A program made the position numbers and the translations under genes. Shown here piece by piece: positions 9,232 to 17,839 of a stretch of DNA of 58,221 nucleotides. The stretch is taken from NCBI RefSeq assembly GCF_009695605.1, contig NZ_VUNQ01000023.1, positions 1 through 58,221 on the forward strand. The letters run 5' to 3'. The notes under the pieces are model-generated. The model did no database searches and was not told the DNA's origin. It saw only the letters and a list, made by a program, of their open reading frames with translations. How positions within the stretch are numbered: the first letter of the stretch is position 1; each line of letters opens with the position of its first letter. Origin of the DNA: Tissierella pigra (GTDB taxonomy: Bacteria > Bacillota > Clostridia > Tissierellales > Tissierellaceae).

Positions 9232-9268
9232 TATGAAAGGGATATAGCATCACTATATCCCTTTCATA
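9232..9268 (+). other. Intercistronic 16-bp stem-loop without a U tract
   Basis: TATGAAAGGGATATAG (9232-9247) and its exact reverse complement (9253-9268) enclose the loop CATCA. It sits in the 61-nt gap between two transporter genes and is followed by AAAATAGAGG rather than T residues, so on this strand it is not a normal intrinsic terminator. It could be an mRNA processing or stability element; on the opposite strand the A7 at 9223-9229 would serve as a U tract. Confidence 0.6.
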
Positions 9269-9284
9269 AAATAGAGGTGATATT

Positions 9285-10583
9285 ATGGAAAATAAAAAAA
9301 CGGAAATGGATATTGTTTATGGTATTGAGGATAAGCCAGAGTTATCAAAAGCCATACCTTTAGCATTCCAACATATATTAGCTATGTTTGCTGCCAATAT
9401 TACTGTACCTCTTTTATTATCAACGTTATTAGATTTACCTCCAAGTGAAACAACATTTTTAATACAATGTGCTTTATTTATGGCTGGAGTAGCGACCTTT
9501 ATTCAGATAATGAAATATAAAGGGATAGGCTCAGGGCTTCCTATAGTAATGGGAACTAGTAATGCTTTTATATCTACAGTTCTAATTATAGCTAAAGATT
9601 TTGGAATAGGTGGAGTTTTAGGTGCAAGCTTCATCGGAGGATTATTTGAAATACTTTTAGGGAAAAATCTCCTAAGATTAAAGAAAATATTCACACCTTT
9701 AGTAGCAGGTATAGTAGTACTAACAATAGGAGTAACACTTATACCTGTTGGTATAAAACAAGCAGCAGGTGGAAGTACCAATATGGGGGATCTAAAAAGC
9801 TTACTAATTTCAACAACAGTTTTGGTTATAATAATTTTATTTAATCAGAGCAAGAATAAGTTCTTAAAATCCTCATCAATATTAGTAGGATTAGTATCTG
9901 GATATTTAATATCTTATTTTCTAGGAATGATAGATGTAACACCAGTTATGGAATCAAGTTGGGTTTCACTACCTAAGCCTTTTGCATATACATGGTCATT
10001 TAAACCAACTGCTATTATAGCAATGCTTTTCATGTACGTTGCCACAGCAATAGAAACCATAGGAGATATATCTGCCCTTACTATTGGAGCAGAAGGTAGA
10101 GAAGCCACTGACGAAGAAATGAGTGGTGGAGTAATTGCCGATGGATTAGGAAGTAGTATAGCTGCTTTATTTAATGGATTTCCCAATACTTCCTATACTC
10201 AGAATATAGGAGTAGTTAATTTGACAGGTGTATTTAGTAGGCATGTGGTAAAAATAGGAGGAATTATTTTAATAGTTCTATCTATATTTCCTAAGTTTGG
10301 TTCCTTAATAGCTATAATGCCAGAACCAGTATTAGGAGGGGCAGCTATTGCCATGTTTTCTATGGTGGCTGTATCTGGTTTATCTTTATTGAGAAATATA
10401 ACAATGAATAGTAGAAATATGCTTATAATAGCAATATCTTTGGGACTTGGTATAGGACTAAATATAGTACCAGAAGCAACTCAAAATTTGCCTAGAGATA
10501 TACAACTTTTCTTGACATCTGGAGTAGTTCCAGCAGGATTAGTATCAATAATCTTAGATCTATGTCTACCAAATAATGATTAA
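9285..10583 (+). CDS. NCS2-family nucleobase permease (uracil/xanthine type)
   Basis: Nucleobase:cation symporter of 432 residues with about 14 membrane segments. Family motifs: QH in the first helix (AFQHILAMFAANITVPLL), the substrate-binding Glu-containing helix (ATAIETIGDISAL), and the NAT signature QNIGVVNLTGVFSR. The signature carries Gly where many characterised members have Arg or Lys, so specificity is open. It lies inside the catabolic operon, which fits import of a purine, pyrimidine or other ring as the operon's substrate. Confidence 0.9.
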   Translation: MENKKTEMDIVYGIEDKPELSKAIPLAFQHILAMFAANITVPLLLSTLLDLPPSETTFLIQCALFMAGVATFIQIMKYKGIGSGLPIVMGTSNAFISTVLIIAKDFGIGGVLGASFIGGLFEILLGKNLLRLKKIFTPLVAGIVVLTIGVTLIPVGIKQAAGGSTNMGDLKSLLISTTVLVIIILFNQSKNKFLKSSSILVGLVSGYLISYFLGMIDVTPVMESSWVSLPKPFAYTWSFKPTAIIAMLFMYVATAIETIGDISALTIGAEGREATDEEMSGGVIADGLGSSIAALFNGFPNTSYTQNIGVVNLTGVFSRHVVKIGGIILIVLSIFPKFGSLIAIMPEPVLGGAAIAMFSMVAVSGLSLLRNITMNSRNMLIIAISLGLGIGLNIVPEATQNLPRDIQLFLTSGVVPAGLVSIILDLCLPNND

Positions 10584-10610
10584 GGATTAACTAGGAGGAA
10601 GGGACGATTT

Positions 10611-11555
10611 ATGGAGAAAGATGAATATGAAATTATAAGTTTTAGTGCTTATGCCTATGATAAACATTTCATTGAGTTTTTTAATGAAAATAAGAATTTA
10701 AAGGAAGTAGGCAAAATCCACAGCATCTACTCTAGAACTATAAATTTTTTAGATAATAAAGACAATATGTATACCATAGGATCTAAAAATATAGATAATA
10801 GTCCCTTCACTTTGAGAATAGATAATAGAAATATAAGTTTTGAAGATTTGGATTTAGAAGAAGGAAATAGATTATTTAAAATAGACAACAGCCTCATTAT
10901 AGAGGATAAAGTAAGAATAGATTTGGAGTCTAATTGTATATTGTGGAATCCTAATGTAGAAAAGAGAAGAGATTTAAATAGAAACCTAATAATGGAGAAT
11001 ATAGGATATTTCAATGATTTTATTTTAAAAAAGGGTTCAAATGGTGGATGTAGATATTTTTATTTAGAAAATTTTTTAAAAGTAAAAGCTTATACCCCTG
11101 GATTAATTGAAAAAGAATTATCAAGGAGAATAGAAGTATTTTTAGATGCTTTAGAGGATGGAAATATAGATGAAGTTAAGATTAACTCCTTAATCGGATT
11201 TGGAATTGGATTAACACCTTCTGGAGATGATTTTCTAACAGGTTTTTTATCTGTACTAAATATAATCTCAACAGATTATTCCAATAAAATAAAGAGAAAA
11301 TTAATAAATTTAATTGATATAGATAAAATCGCAACTACAGATGTAAGTAAACAAATGCTTTCAATTACTTTAAGAGGCGAATCTAGAGAATATATTTTAA
11401 GTTTTATAAATGGATTCCTAGATGAAGATAAAAAACAGTTTCTTTTATTTTTGGAGAGATTACTGAATATTGGGTCTTCTTCAGGGACTGACTTAGCTGT
11501 TGGAGTAGTTACTGCATTTATTTTATTAACAAACAATTTCAATATGGAGGAATAA
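10611..11555 (+). CDS. allH: Oxamate carbamoyltransferase subunit AllH (DUF2877)
   Basis: 314 residues with the DUF2877 hallmark GIGLTPSGDDFLTGFL near residue 200 and a C-terminal GSSSGTDLAVGV. AllH together with AllF and AllG forms the anaerobic carbamoyltransferase that splits oxalurate with phosphate into oxamate and carbamoyl phosphate. All three subunits are present in the order H-F-G, followed by carbamate kinase. The stop lies 5 nt before the allF start, indicating tight co-translation. The family name is firm; that the local substrate is oxalurate rather than another ureido acid is inferred. Confidence 0.85.
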   Translation: MEKDEYEIISFSAYAYDKHFIEFFNENKNLKEVGKIHSIYSRTINFLDNKDNMYTIGSKNIDNSPFTLRIDNRNISFEDLDLEEGNRLFKIDNSLIIEDKVRIDLESNCILWNPNVEKRRDLNRNLIMENIGYFNDFILKKGSNGGCRYFYLENFLKVKAYTPGLIEKELSRRIEVFLDALEDGNIDEVKINSLIGFGIGLTPSGDDFLTGFLSVLNIISTDYSNKIKRKLINLIDIDKIATTDVSKQMLSITLRGESREYILSFINGFLDEDKKQFLLFLERLLNIGSSSGTDLAVGVVTAFILLTNNFNMEE

Positions 11556-11560
11556 GAACT

Positions 11561-13096
11561 ATGAAAAATACAATAATTAGAAAAAATGCTTATTATGACT
11601 CTGTTACTTTGATGTCTTTATCCAGTAAAATACTAGATGTAAATGGAGTAGAAGAAGCAGTAGTATCTATGGCAACAGAAATGAATAAAGAATTGCTACA
11701 AAATGTTGGACTAGCTACAAAGGAGTCAGATGATGCTGGAAATAACGATTTAATAATTGCTATAAAAGCAGAGAATGAAAATAGCTATGACGAGGCTTTA
11801 AGATTAGTAGAAGAACTTTTAAGTCCAAAAAATAAGAAGAAGAATAAAGGAGAGCTAGAAAGTCCTAAGACAATCGATTCAGCACTAGAGCAAATGGAAG
11901 ATGCTAATTTAGCAGTAATTTCAGTACCGGGACGATATGCAGCTAGGGAAGCAAAAAAGGCTTTAGAAAAAGGTCTTCATGTAATGATGTTTAGTGACAA
12001 TGTAACTCTAGAAGAGGAAAGAGAGTTAAAGGAAATAGGTCGAGAAAAAGGACTTTTAGTAATGGGACCTGATTGTGGTACTGCTAGTATAAACAATGTT
12101 GGATTATGTTTTGCCAATGAAGTAAGAAAAGGAAATATAGGAATAGTTGGAGCTTCAGGTACGGGGCTTCAAGAGGTTATGGTCCAAATTCATAGACTTG
12201 GAGGAGGAGTCTCTCAAGGTATAGGAACAGGAGGGAGAGACCTTAAAGAAGAAATTGGTGGAATTATGATGATAGAAGGACTAAAGGCATTAAGTAGAGA
12301 TAATGATACTGAAGTAATAGTATTGATTTCCAAGCCACCAGCAAAATCTGTAGAAAAGAAAATACTGGAGGAAATAAAGAACGTAGATAAGCCAGTGGTT
12401 ATATGTTTTATAGATGGAGATAAAGAAGATGAAAAGGATTCAAAGGCTGTATTTGTTTATAGACTTTATGAAGCAGCAAAGAAAGCTGTAGAGTTATCAG
12501 GTGGATGTAGAGAGGAAATTGAAAAAGAGAATAATTCATATATAGATACTAAAGAGTTAAAGAAGTTATTAAAGCCAGAACAAAGATATTTTAGAGGATT
12601 ATTTTGTGGAGGTACACTATGTGCTGAAGCACTGTCTATTTTAAGAGGAAGCTTTGAATCTGTTAAAAGCAATGTAGCAAAAAATGAAAATGAAAAGCTT
12701 GAGAACATAAATGATTATCATGGGAATGTATTATTAGATTTAGGAGAAGATGAATTTACTGTAGGAAAACCTCATCCCATGATAGAGCCTACTTTAAGAC
12801 TTCATAGAATAACAAAAGAAGCAGAGGATGAAGAAGTAGGTATTATATTAATGGATTTTGAACTAGGATATGGGTCTCATGAAGATCCTGTAGGAGTTAC
12901 TATAAAATCTATTAAAGAGGCAAAAAACATTGCTAATTCTCATGGAAGAAATTTAATATTTGTAGCTTATATTTGTGGTACAGATATTGATAAACAAAAT
13001 TATGAAGGTCAAAGAAAAATGCTAGAGCAGGAAGGCGTACTAATTGCAGAAAGTAATATTGAAGCGACCAATATAGTAATAGAAATATTATCATAA
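11561..13096 (+). CDS. allF: Oxamate carbamoyltransferase subunit AllF (FdrA family)
   Basis: 511 residues of the FdrA family, built like the alpha subunit of succinyl-CoA synthetase. Seen: VMGPDCGTASINNVGLCFAN, then a nucleotide/CoA-binding-type loop (GIVGASGTGLQEVMVQIHRLG), a second Gly-rich segment (GIGTGGRDLKEEIGG), and a C-terminal ligase-like domain with EDEFTVGKPHPMIEP and DFELGYGSHEDP. In the oxamate pathway it partners AllG and AllH. It starts five bases after the allH stop, behind a GGAGG that overlaps the end of allH. Confidence 0.88.
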   Translation: MKNTIIRKNAYYDSVTLMSLSSKILDVNGVEEAVVSMATEMNKELLQNVGLATKESDDAGNNDLIIAIKAENENSYDEALRLVEELLSPKNKKKNKGELESPKTIDSALEQMEDANLAVISVPGRYAAREAKKALEKGLHVMMFSDNVTLEEERELKEIGREKGLLVMGPDCGTASINNVGLCFANEVRKGNIGIVGASGTGLQEVMVQIHRLGGGVSQGIGTGGRDLKEEIGGIMMIEGLKALSRDNDTEVIVLISKPPAKSVEKKILEEIKNVDKPVVICFIDGDKEDEKDSKAVFVYRLYEAAKKAVELSGGCREEIEKENNSYIDTKELKKLLKPEQRYFRGLFCGGTLCAEALSILRGSFESVKSNVAKNENEKLENINDYHGNVLLDLGEDEFTVGKPHPMIEPTLRLHRITKEAEDEEVGIILMDFELGYGSHEDPVGVTIKSIKEAKNIANSHGRNLIFVAYICGTDIDKQNYEGQRKMLEQEGVLIAESNIEATNIVIEILS

Positions 13097-13110
13097 TAGG
13101 AGGGTTTTAC

Positions 13111-14526
13111 ATGAGTGATATTAATAATCTGTTTTCACAAGAATTAAAGATATTAAACATAGGGACAAGTAAATTTAAAGATGATCTAGAATTTCAGGGG
13201 CAGGATGTATTGCAATTAGATTGGGTACCTGCTGCTGGTGGAGATATAGAATTATTAAATATAATTGATGAATTATCTAGTAGAGAAGATATAAAAGAAG
13301 CTAATAAAAAGGCAGTGGAAAGAATGATGAATTCTCATCCTATGCTCATAGATATAGATAAGGCAATAAATGTAATCCCGGGGATGAAGGAAAATATGAT
13401 ACTCCATTCAGGGCCACCTATAAAGTGGGAAAGAATGGCTGGACCAATGAAGGGAGCCGTAATAGGAGCTTTAATTTATGAAGGCAGAGCTAAAAATGAA
13501 GAAGAAGCAATAAAGATAGCGGCATCAGGGGAAATTGAGTTTTCACCTTGTAATGAACACTGTGCTGTAGGACCTATGGCAGGTATAGTATCTCCTTCTA
13601 TGCCAGTACATGTAGTATATAATAAGACCTATGGAAATTATGGTTATTGTACAATTAATGAGGGACTAGGAAAGGTTCTAAGGTATGGTGCATTTAATGA
13701 TGAGGTTATAGAAAGACTTAAATGGATAGAAGAAGAGTTTGCTCCTACTATGAAAAAGGCTTTAAAGAGTATTGATGGGGGAATAGATATAAAGTCTATA
13801 ATTTCTCAAGCAGTTCATATGGGGGATGAATGTCATAATAGGAATAAGGCTGCTACTAGTTTATTCTTTAGGGAAATAACTTCTTATATTATAGATACTG
13901 ATGTAGATATAGACATAAAAAAGAGAGTATTAAATTTCATAAAAATGAATGAACATTATTTTCTAAATTTATCTATGCCATCTTGTAAGGTTGCAACAGA
14001 TGCAGCCCATGGCGTAGAAAATTCTACTGTAGTAACTACAATGGCTAGAAACGGTGTAGATTTTGGCATAAGAGTAAGTGGACTTGGTGCAGACCAATGG
14101 TTTACTGCTCCTGCAAATATGATAAAGGGATTGATGTTCCCAGGATTTAAAGAGGAAGACGCTAATCCAGACATAGGAGACAGTGCTATTACAGAAACCA
14201 TGGGTATAGGAGGATTTGCCATGGGTGGGTCTCCAGCTATAGTTCAGTTTGTAGGAGGAACTGTAGAAGATGCTATTGGATATAGTGAAAAAATGTATGA
14301 AATAACTGTAGGTGAGAATACTAATTATTCTATTCCAACTTTAGATTTCCGTGGTTCTGCCATAGGAATAGATATTGTTAAAGTAATTGAAAAAGGTATT
14401 TTACCTATAATCAATACTGGAATGGCACATAAGGTTGCTGGAATAGGACAAGTTGGTGCAGGTTTAGTAAGTCCGCCAATGGAATGCTTTAAGAAAGCAA
14501 TTCTTGAGTTTAATAAAGATAACTAG
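13111..14526 (+). CDS. allG: Oxamate carbamoyltransferase subunit AllG (DUF1116/YlbE family)
   Basis: 471 residues matching DUF1116 throughout. Conserved segments include LDWVPAAGGD, GPPIKWERMAGPMKGA, FSPCNEHCAVGPMAGI, GDECHNRNKAATSLF, GLGADQWFTAPA and MAHKVAGIGQVGAG. It is the third subunit of the FdrA-linked carbamoyltransferase. Its stop codon TAG is embedded in the Shine-Dalgarno of the carbamate kinase gene (TAGGAGG), giving strong coupling to the ATP-forming step. Confidence 0.88.
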   Translation: MSDINNLFSQELKILNIGTSKFKDDLEFQGQDVLQLDWVPAAGGDIELLNIIDELSSREDIKEANKKAVERMMNSHPMLIDIDKAINVIPGMKENMILHSGPPIKWERMAGPMKGAVIGALIYEGRAKNEEEAIKIAASGEIEFSPCNEHCAVGPMAGIVSPSMPVHVVYNKTYGNYGYCTINEGLGKVLRYGAFNDEVIERLKWIEEEFAPTMKKALKSIDGGIDIKSIISQAVHMGDECHNRNKAATSLFFREITSYIIDTDVDIDIKKRVLNFIKMNEHYFLNLSMPSCKVATDAAHGVENSTVVTTMARNGVDFGIRVSGLGADQWFTAPANMIKGLMFPGFKEEDANPDIGDSAITETMGIGGFAMGGSPAIVQFVGGTVEDAIGYSEKMYEITVGENTNYSIPTLDFRGSAIGIDIVKVIEKGILPIINTGMAHKVAGIGQVGAGLVSPPMECFKKAILEFNKDN

Positions 14527-14535
14527 GAGGTAAAT

Positions 14536-15447
14536 ATGAGCAGAATATTAATTGCTTTAGGAGGAAATGCTTTAGGAGATACTCCAAAGGAACAATTTGA
14601 ACTAGTAAAGGAAACAGCAAGACCAATAGTAGACCTTATAGAGAAAGGGCACGAAGTAATAATTGCTCATGGAAATGGCCCCCAAGTAGGTATGATTAAC
14701 CTAGCTATGGAAGAAATATCTATGCCTTTTCCAGAATGTATTGCAATGAGTCAGGGATATATTGGATACCATCTCCAAAATAGAATATATGAAGAGTTAA
14801 ATAGAAGAAATATAAATAAAAATGTGGTAACCATAGTAACTCAAGTTGTAGTAGATGAAAATGATGAAGCTTTACAGAATCCTACAAAGCCTATAGGAAG
14901 ATTTTATTCTAAAGAGGAAGCAGAAGAATTAGTAGTAGCAAAAGGATATAAAATAATAGAGGATTCTGGAAGAGGATATAGAAGAGTAGTGGCTTCACCA
15001 AAACCTACAGATATTGTTGAAAAAGAATGTATAAAAACTTTAGTGAAGGATGGACATATAGTAATAACAGTTGGTGGTGGCGGAATTCCAGTAGTTAAAA
15101 AAGATTTTGGATATGAAGGAGTTAATGGTGTAATAGATAAAGATTTTGCTAGTGGGAAAATTGCAGAATTAATTGATGCAGACTATTTATTCGTCCTAAC
15201 AGCCGTAGATAGAATAGCCATCAACTTTGGAAAGGAAAACCAAATTAATTTAGATAAGATGTCTATAGAAGAGGCTTATAGATATATAGAAGAAGGACAA
15301 TTTGCACCGGGAAGTATGCTTCCAAAAGTAATAGCGGCAGTAAATTTTGCTAAATCAAGAAAAGGAAGACAAGCAATAATAGTTTCATTAGAAAAAGCAA
15401 AAGAAGCATTGGTTGGAGAAAGCGGAACAATAATATATAATAGTTAG
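14536..15447 (+). CDS. allK: Carbamate kinase
   Basis: Converts carbamoyl phosphate plus ADP to ATP and carbamate, which decays to CO2 and ammonia: the energy-yielding last step of oxalurate or citrulline fermentation. Seen: 303 residues, amino acid kinase fold, N-terminal RILIALGGNALG, AHGNGPQVGM, VTQVVVDENDEA, VITVGGGGIPV, the catalytic-Asp region VIDKDFASGKIAELI and ADYLFVLTAVD. Its position directly after allHFG makes it the pathway kinase rather than the arginine-deiminase one; no arcA or arcB is nearby. The same family is called ArcC in arginine pathways. Confidence 0.92.
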   Translation: MSRILIALGGNALGDTPKEQFELVKETARPIVDLIEKGHEVIIAHGNGPQVGMINLAMEEISMPFPECIAMSQGYIGYHLQNRIYEELNRRNINKNVVTIVTQVVVDENDEALQNPTKPIGRFYSKEEAEELVVAKGYKIIEDSGRGYRRVVASPKPTDIVEKECIKTLVKDGHIVITVGGGGIPVVKKDFGYEGVNGVIDKDFASGKIAELIDADYLFVLTAVDRIAINFGKENQINLDKMSIEEAYRYIEEGQFAPGSMLPKVIAAVNFAKSRKGRQAIIVSLEKAKEALVGESGTIIYNS

Positions 15448-15469
15448 AGTAATAATAGGATGGATTATA

Positions 15470-15478
15470 TGATATAAT
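15470..15478 (+). promoter_or_regulatory. Possible extended -10 promoter for the M20 hydrolase gene
   Basis: TGATATAAT provides an extended -10 element 55 nt before the gene. No convincing -35 box lies upstream, and no terminator follows allK, so read-through from the operon is equally possible. Confidence 0.3.
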
Positions 15479-15532
15479 TAGAACATAATTTTGATTATAG
15501 ATTCACAAATTAATCCTTGAGGTGATGTAAAT

Positions 15533-16720
15533 ATGTTCAATATAATCCAAGAAGTAAAGAAGATAGAAAAAGATATAATCAACTGGAGAAGAAAGCTTCA
15601 CCAAATACCAGAAGTAGGACTAAATCTACGAAAAACCTCAAAGTTTATAATGGATGAATTAGATAATATGAATATAGAATATCATACCTTAGTAAACGGA
15701 AATGCCATCGTAGGGTTAATAAAAGGTAGAGAAGAAGGAAAGACGGTGGGATTAAGGGCTGATACTGATGCACTTCCTGTTAAAGAGGAAACTGGTTTAG
15801 AGTTCGCATCAAATAATGGATGTATGCACGCCTGTGGACATGATGGACATACTGCCATTTTGCTGGGAGTAGCTAAGGTATTGAACGAAAATAAAGATAA
15901 ATTTAAAGGTAATGTAAAGCTATTATTTCAACCTGGGGAAGAATATCCCGGTGGTGCAAAACCTATGATAGAAGAAGGTGCTTTGGAAAATCCTAAGGTA
16001 GATGCTGTAATGGGATTACATTTAGGTAACTTAGGCAAGGGAATTCCTAAGGGAAAAATAGGAGTATCCTATGGAGCTATGATGGCAGCAGTAGATGTAA
16101 TGTATATAAAAATAAATGGTAAAGGCTCTCACGGTGCATATCCTCATCAAGCTATAGATCCTATTGTTACAGCGTCAGAAATTGTTTTAGCATTACAGAC
16201 AATAATCAGCCGTGAAGTAGATCCAGTGGAACCAGCAGTAGTATCTGTTACTAGAATAGATGGAGGATTTAACCATAATATAATTCCAGATTCAGTTGAA
16301 ATTCAAGGAACAATAAGGACAGTAAATGAAGATACTAGGCAGAGAATCTCTAGAAGAATCGAGGAAATAGTAAAGGGAATAACCATGGCACATGGAGGCA
16401 GTTATGAGATTGACTATGAATTCTGTTATCCCGCACTTATAAACTCAGAGGAGTTTACCAAGGGATTTGTAGAATCGGCTAAGAAGATAATCCCAGAAGA
16501 TGATATAGTAGAGATGAAAGTACCTGTAATGGGTGCAGAGGATATGTCCTTTTTCTTACAAAGAGTTCCAGGTACATTCTTCTATCTAAGTAACCCAGGG
16601 GAAATAGACGGACAATTCTATCCACATCATAACCCTAAATTTGACATAGATGAAGAAGAAATATGGAAGGGTGCAGCCCTTATTATACAAAGTACAATAG
16701 ATTGGTTAAATGAAAACTAG
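15533..16720 (+). CDS. M20D-family amidohydrolase (N-acyl amino acid/hippurate hydrolase type)
   Basis: Zinc-dependent amidase of 395 residues. Metal-binding and catalytic motifs of the M20D branch are clear: GLRADTDALPVKEETG, GCMHACGHDGHTAILLG, LFQPGEEYPGGA with the catalytic Glu pair, MGLHLGN, SHGAYPHQAIDP in the dimerisation domain, and the final metal His in YPHHNPKFD. Relatives cleave acetyl, benzoyl or indoleacetyl groups from amino acids. It is not the AllC branch that hydrolyses allantoate. Its TAG stop lies inside the terminator hairpin. A link to the preceding operon is possible but not shown. Confidence 0.88.
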   Translation: MFNIIQEVKKIEKDIINWRRKLHQIPEVGLNLRKTSKFIMDELDNMNIEYHTLVNGNAIVGLIKGREEGKTVGLRADTDALPVKEETGLEFASNNGCMHACGHDGHTAILLGVAKVLNENKDKFKGNVKLLFQPGEEYPGGAKPMIEEGALENPKVDAVMGLHLGNLGKGIPKGKIGVSYGAMMAAVDVMYIKINGKGSHGAYPHQAIDPIVTASEIVLALQTIISREVDPVEPAVVSVTRIDGGFNHNIIPDSVEIQGTIRTVNEDTRQRISRRIEEIVKGITMAHGGSYEIDYEFCYPALINSEEFTKGFVESAKKIIPEDDIVEMKVPVMGAEDMSFFLQRVPGTFFYLSNPGEIDGQFYPHHNPKFDIDEEEIWKGAALIIQSTIDWLNEN

Positions 16721-16738
16721 GCTTATGCCTAGTTTTTA
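16713..16738 (+). terminator. Terminator overlapping the M20 stop codon
   Basis: AAAACTAGGC (16713-16722), loop TTAT, and GCCTAGTTTT (16727-16736) with trailing T. The gene's stop codon is the TAG within the left arm. It is a member of the CTAGG terminator family. Confidence 0.88.
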
Positions 16739-16782
16739 GTATATAATGGTGATAATAGGATAAGATGGAGTGAGTTATTAAT

Positions 16783-17829
16783 ATGAAATCTAAAGAGTTC
16801 AATGCACATAATAAATATATGATATTGAAACATGCCATAAAGGAAGGAAATGTTTCCCGTACCTGTGAGTTATTTGGTATTTCTAGGACAACCTTTTACA
16901 ATTGGCAAAGAGCCTATCAAAAACATGGTATGCTAGGTTTAGAAATAAAAGAGCCTAAGAAACCTGAAATGCCAAATAAGATTAGTAAAATTATTGAGCA
17001 GGAGATACTAGAGTATGTTGGAAGCTATCCTTCAGATGGTCCTAAAAGAATATACTATGAACTAAAAGCTGAGGGCATTGATGTGGGGGAGACTGGGATA
17101 TATAATGTTTTAAAGAGAAATAATTTGACGAGGAAAACTGACAGACTAAAATATTCTCAGAATAAAATATTACATAAAAAAATTAACCCTAAGGAAAACA
17201 AGGAGTTAATAGGACTTTTTAATAAACAAAGAATATACCCAGGATATTTAGTTGTTCAGAGAATTGACTTTATAGGAACTTTTGATGGTATAGGCAAAAT
17301 ATATCAATATAGCTTTTATGATATGGATTCAAAATGGGTAGCAGTGAAATTATATAATAAAAAGCAGGATATTGATGTTTGGCATCATTTTGAGCGTAAA
17401 CTAGTTTATCTATTGAGGATATTCAATATAAATATTGAAAATTTAGCGACCAATAGGAAAAAAGAATTTCTTCCTTACTTCGTAAGAGGTGATAAATATA
17501 AGGAGCTTATAGGAGAACTGAATATAAATCATATATTTATATCTTTAGAAGATACTATGGAATTAGAGGATTTAACACTATTTAACGAGTTTTTAGTAAC
17601 AGAGTTTTATAATAAAATCAATTCTAATGATGAACTCAATTCATTTATAAAGGTTGAACGAGCATTAAATAAATTTATACGTGATTATAATTTTAGCACC
17701 ATAATCCAAGAAGGCTACAATAAAGGCAAAACTCCTGTAGAAGTTGTACTTGAAAGAGCATTACAAAATAATGTGGATTTAGACACATTGCCACTGTGGA
17801 TTTTAGCATTGATAAATCATTCCAATTGA
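16783..17829 (+). CDS. IS481/IS3-like transposase homologue with degenerate catalytic site
   Basis: 348 residues. Residues 10-50 form a helix-turn-helix of the transposase type (GNVSRTCELFGISRTTFYNW). Residues 70-125 form a second winged helix (EYVGSYPSDGPKRIYYEL). An RNase-H-like integrase core follows (LVVQRIDFIG ... YQYSFYDMDSKWVAV). The first catalytic Asp seems kept (D162), but the usual TDNGxEF is ATNRKKEF (N224), and the expected Glu region reads LTLFNEFLVTEFY without a clear catalytic Glu. No terminal inverted repeats were noticed and the frame is intact. A GTG-started amine oxidase begins 10 nt later behind a GAGGTGA that overlaps this stop. A domesticated DNA-binding protein is likelier than an active transposase. 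Confidence 0.7.
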   Translation: MKSKEFNAHNKYMILKHAIKEGNVSRTCELFGISRTTFYNWQRAYQKHGMLGLEIKEPKKPEMPNKISKIIEQEILEYVGSYPSDGPKRIYYELKAEGIDVGETGIYNVLKRNNLTRKTDRLKYSQNKILHKKINPKENKELIGLFNKQRIYPGYLVVQRIDFIGTFDGIGKIYQYSFYDMDSKWVAVKLYNKKQDIDVWHHFERKLVYLLRIFNINIENLATNRKKEFLPYFVRGDKYKELIGELNINHIFISLEDTMELEDLTLFNEFLVTEFYNKINSNDELNSFIKVERALNKFIRDYNFSTIIQEGYNKGKTPVEVVLERALQNNVDLDTLPLWILALINHSN

Positions 17830-17839
17830 GGTGATAACA

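Noticed and set aside
15533-16720. M20 enzyme as allantoate amidohydrolase (AllC)
   Set aside because: Its motifs (CMHACGHDGH) are those of the M20D aminoacylase/hippurate branch, not the hydantoinase/AllC branch.
16783-17829. Active insertion sequence
   Set aside because: No terminal inverted repeats or target duplication noticed, the catalytic residues are degenerate, and the gene is coupled to a non-mobile neighbour.
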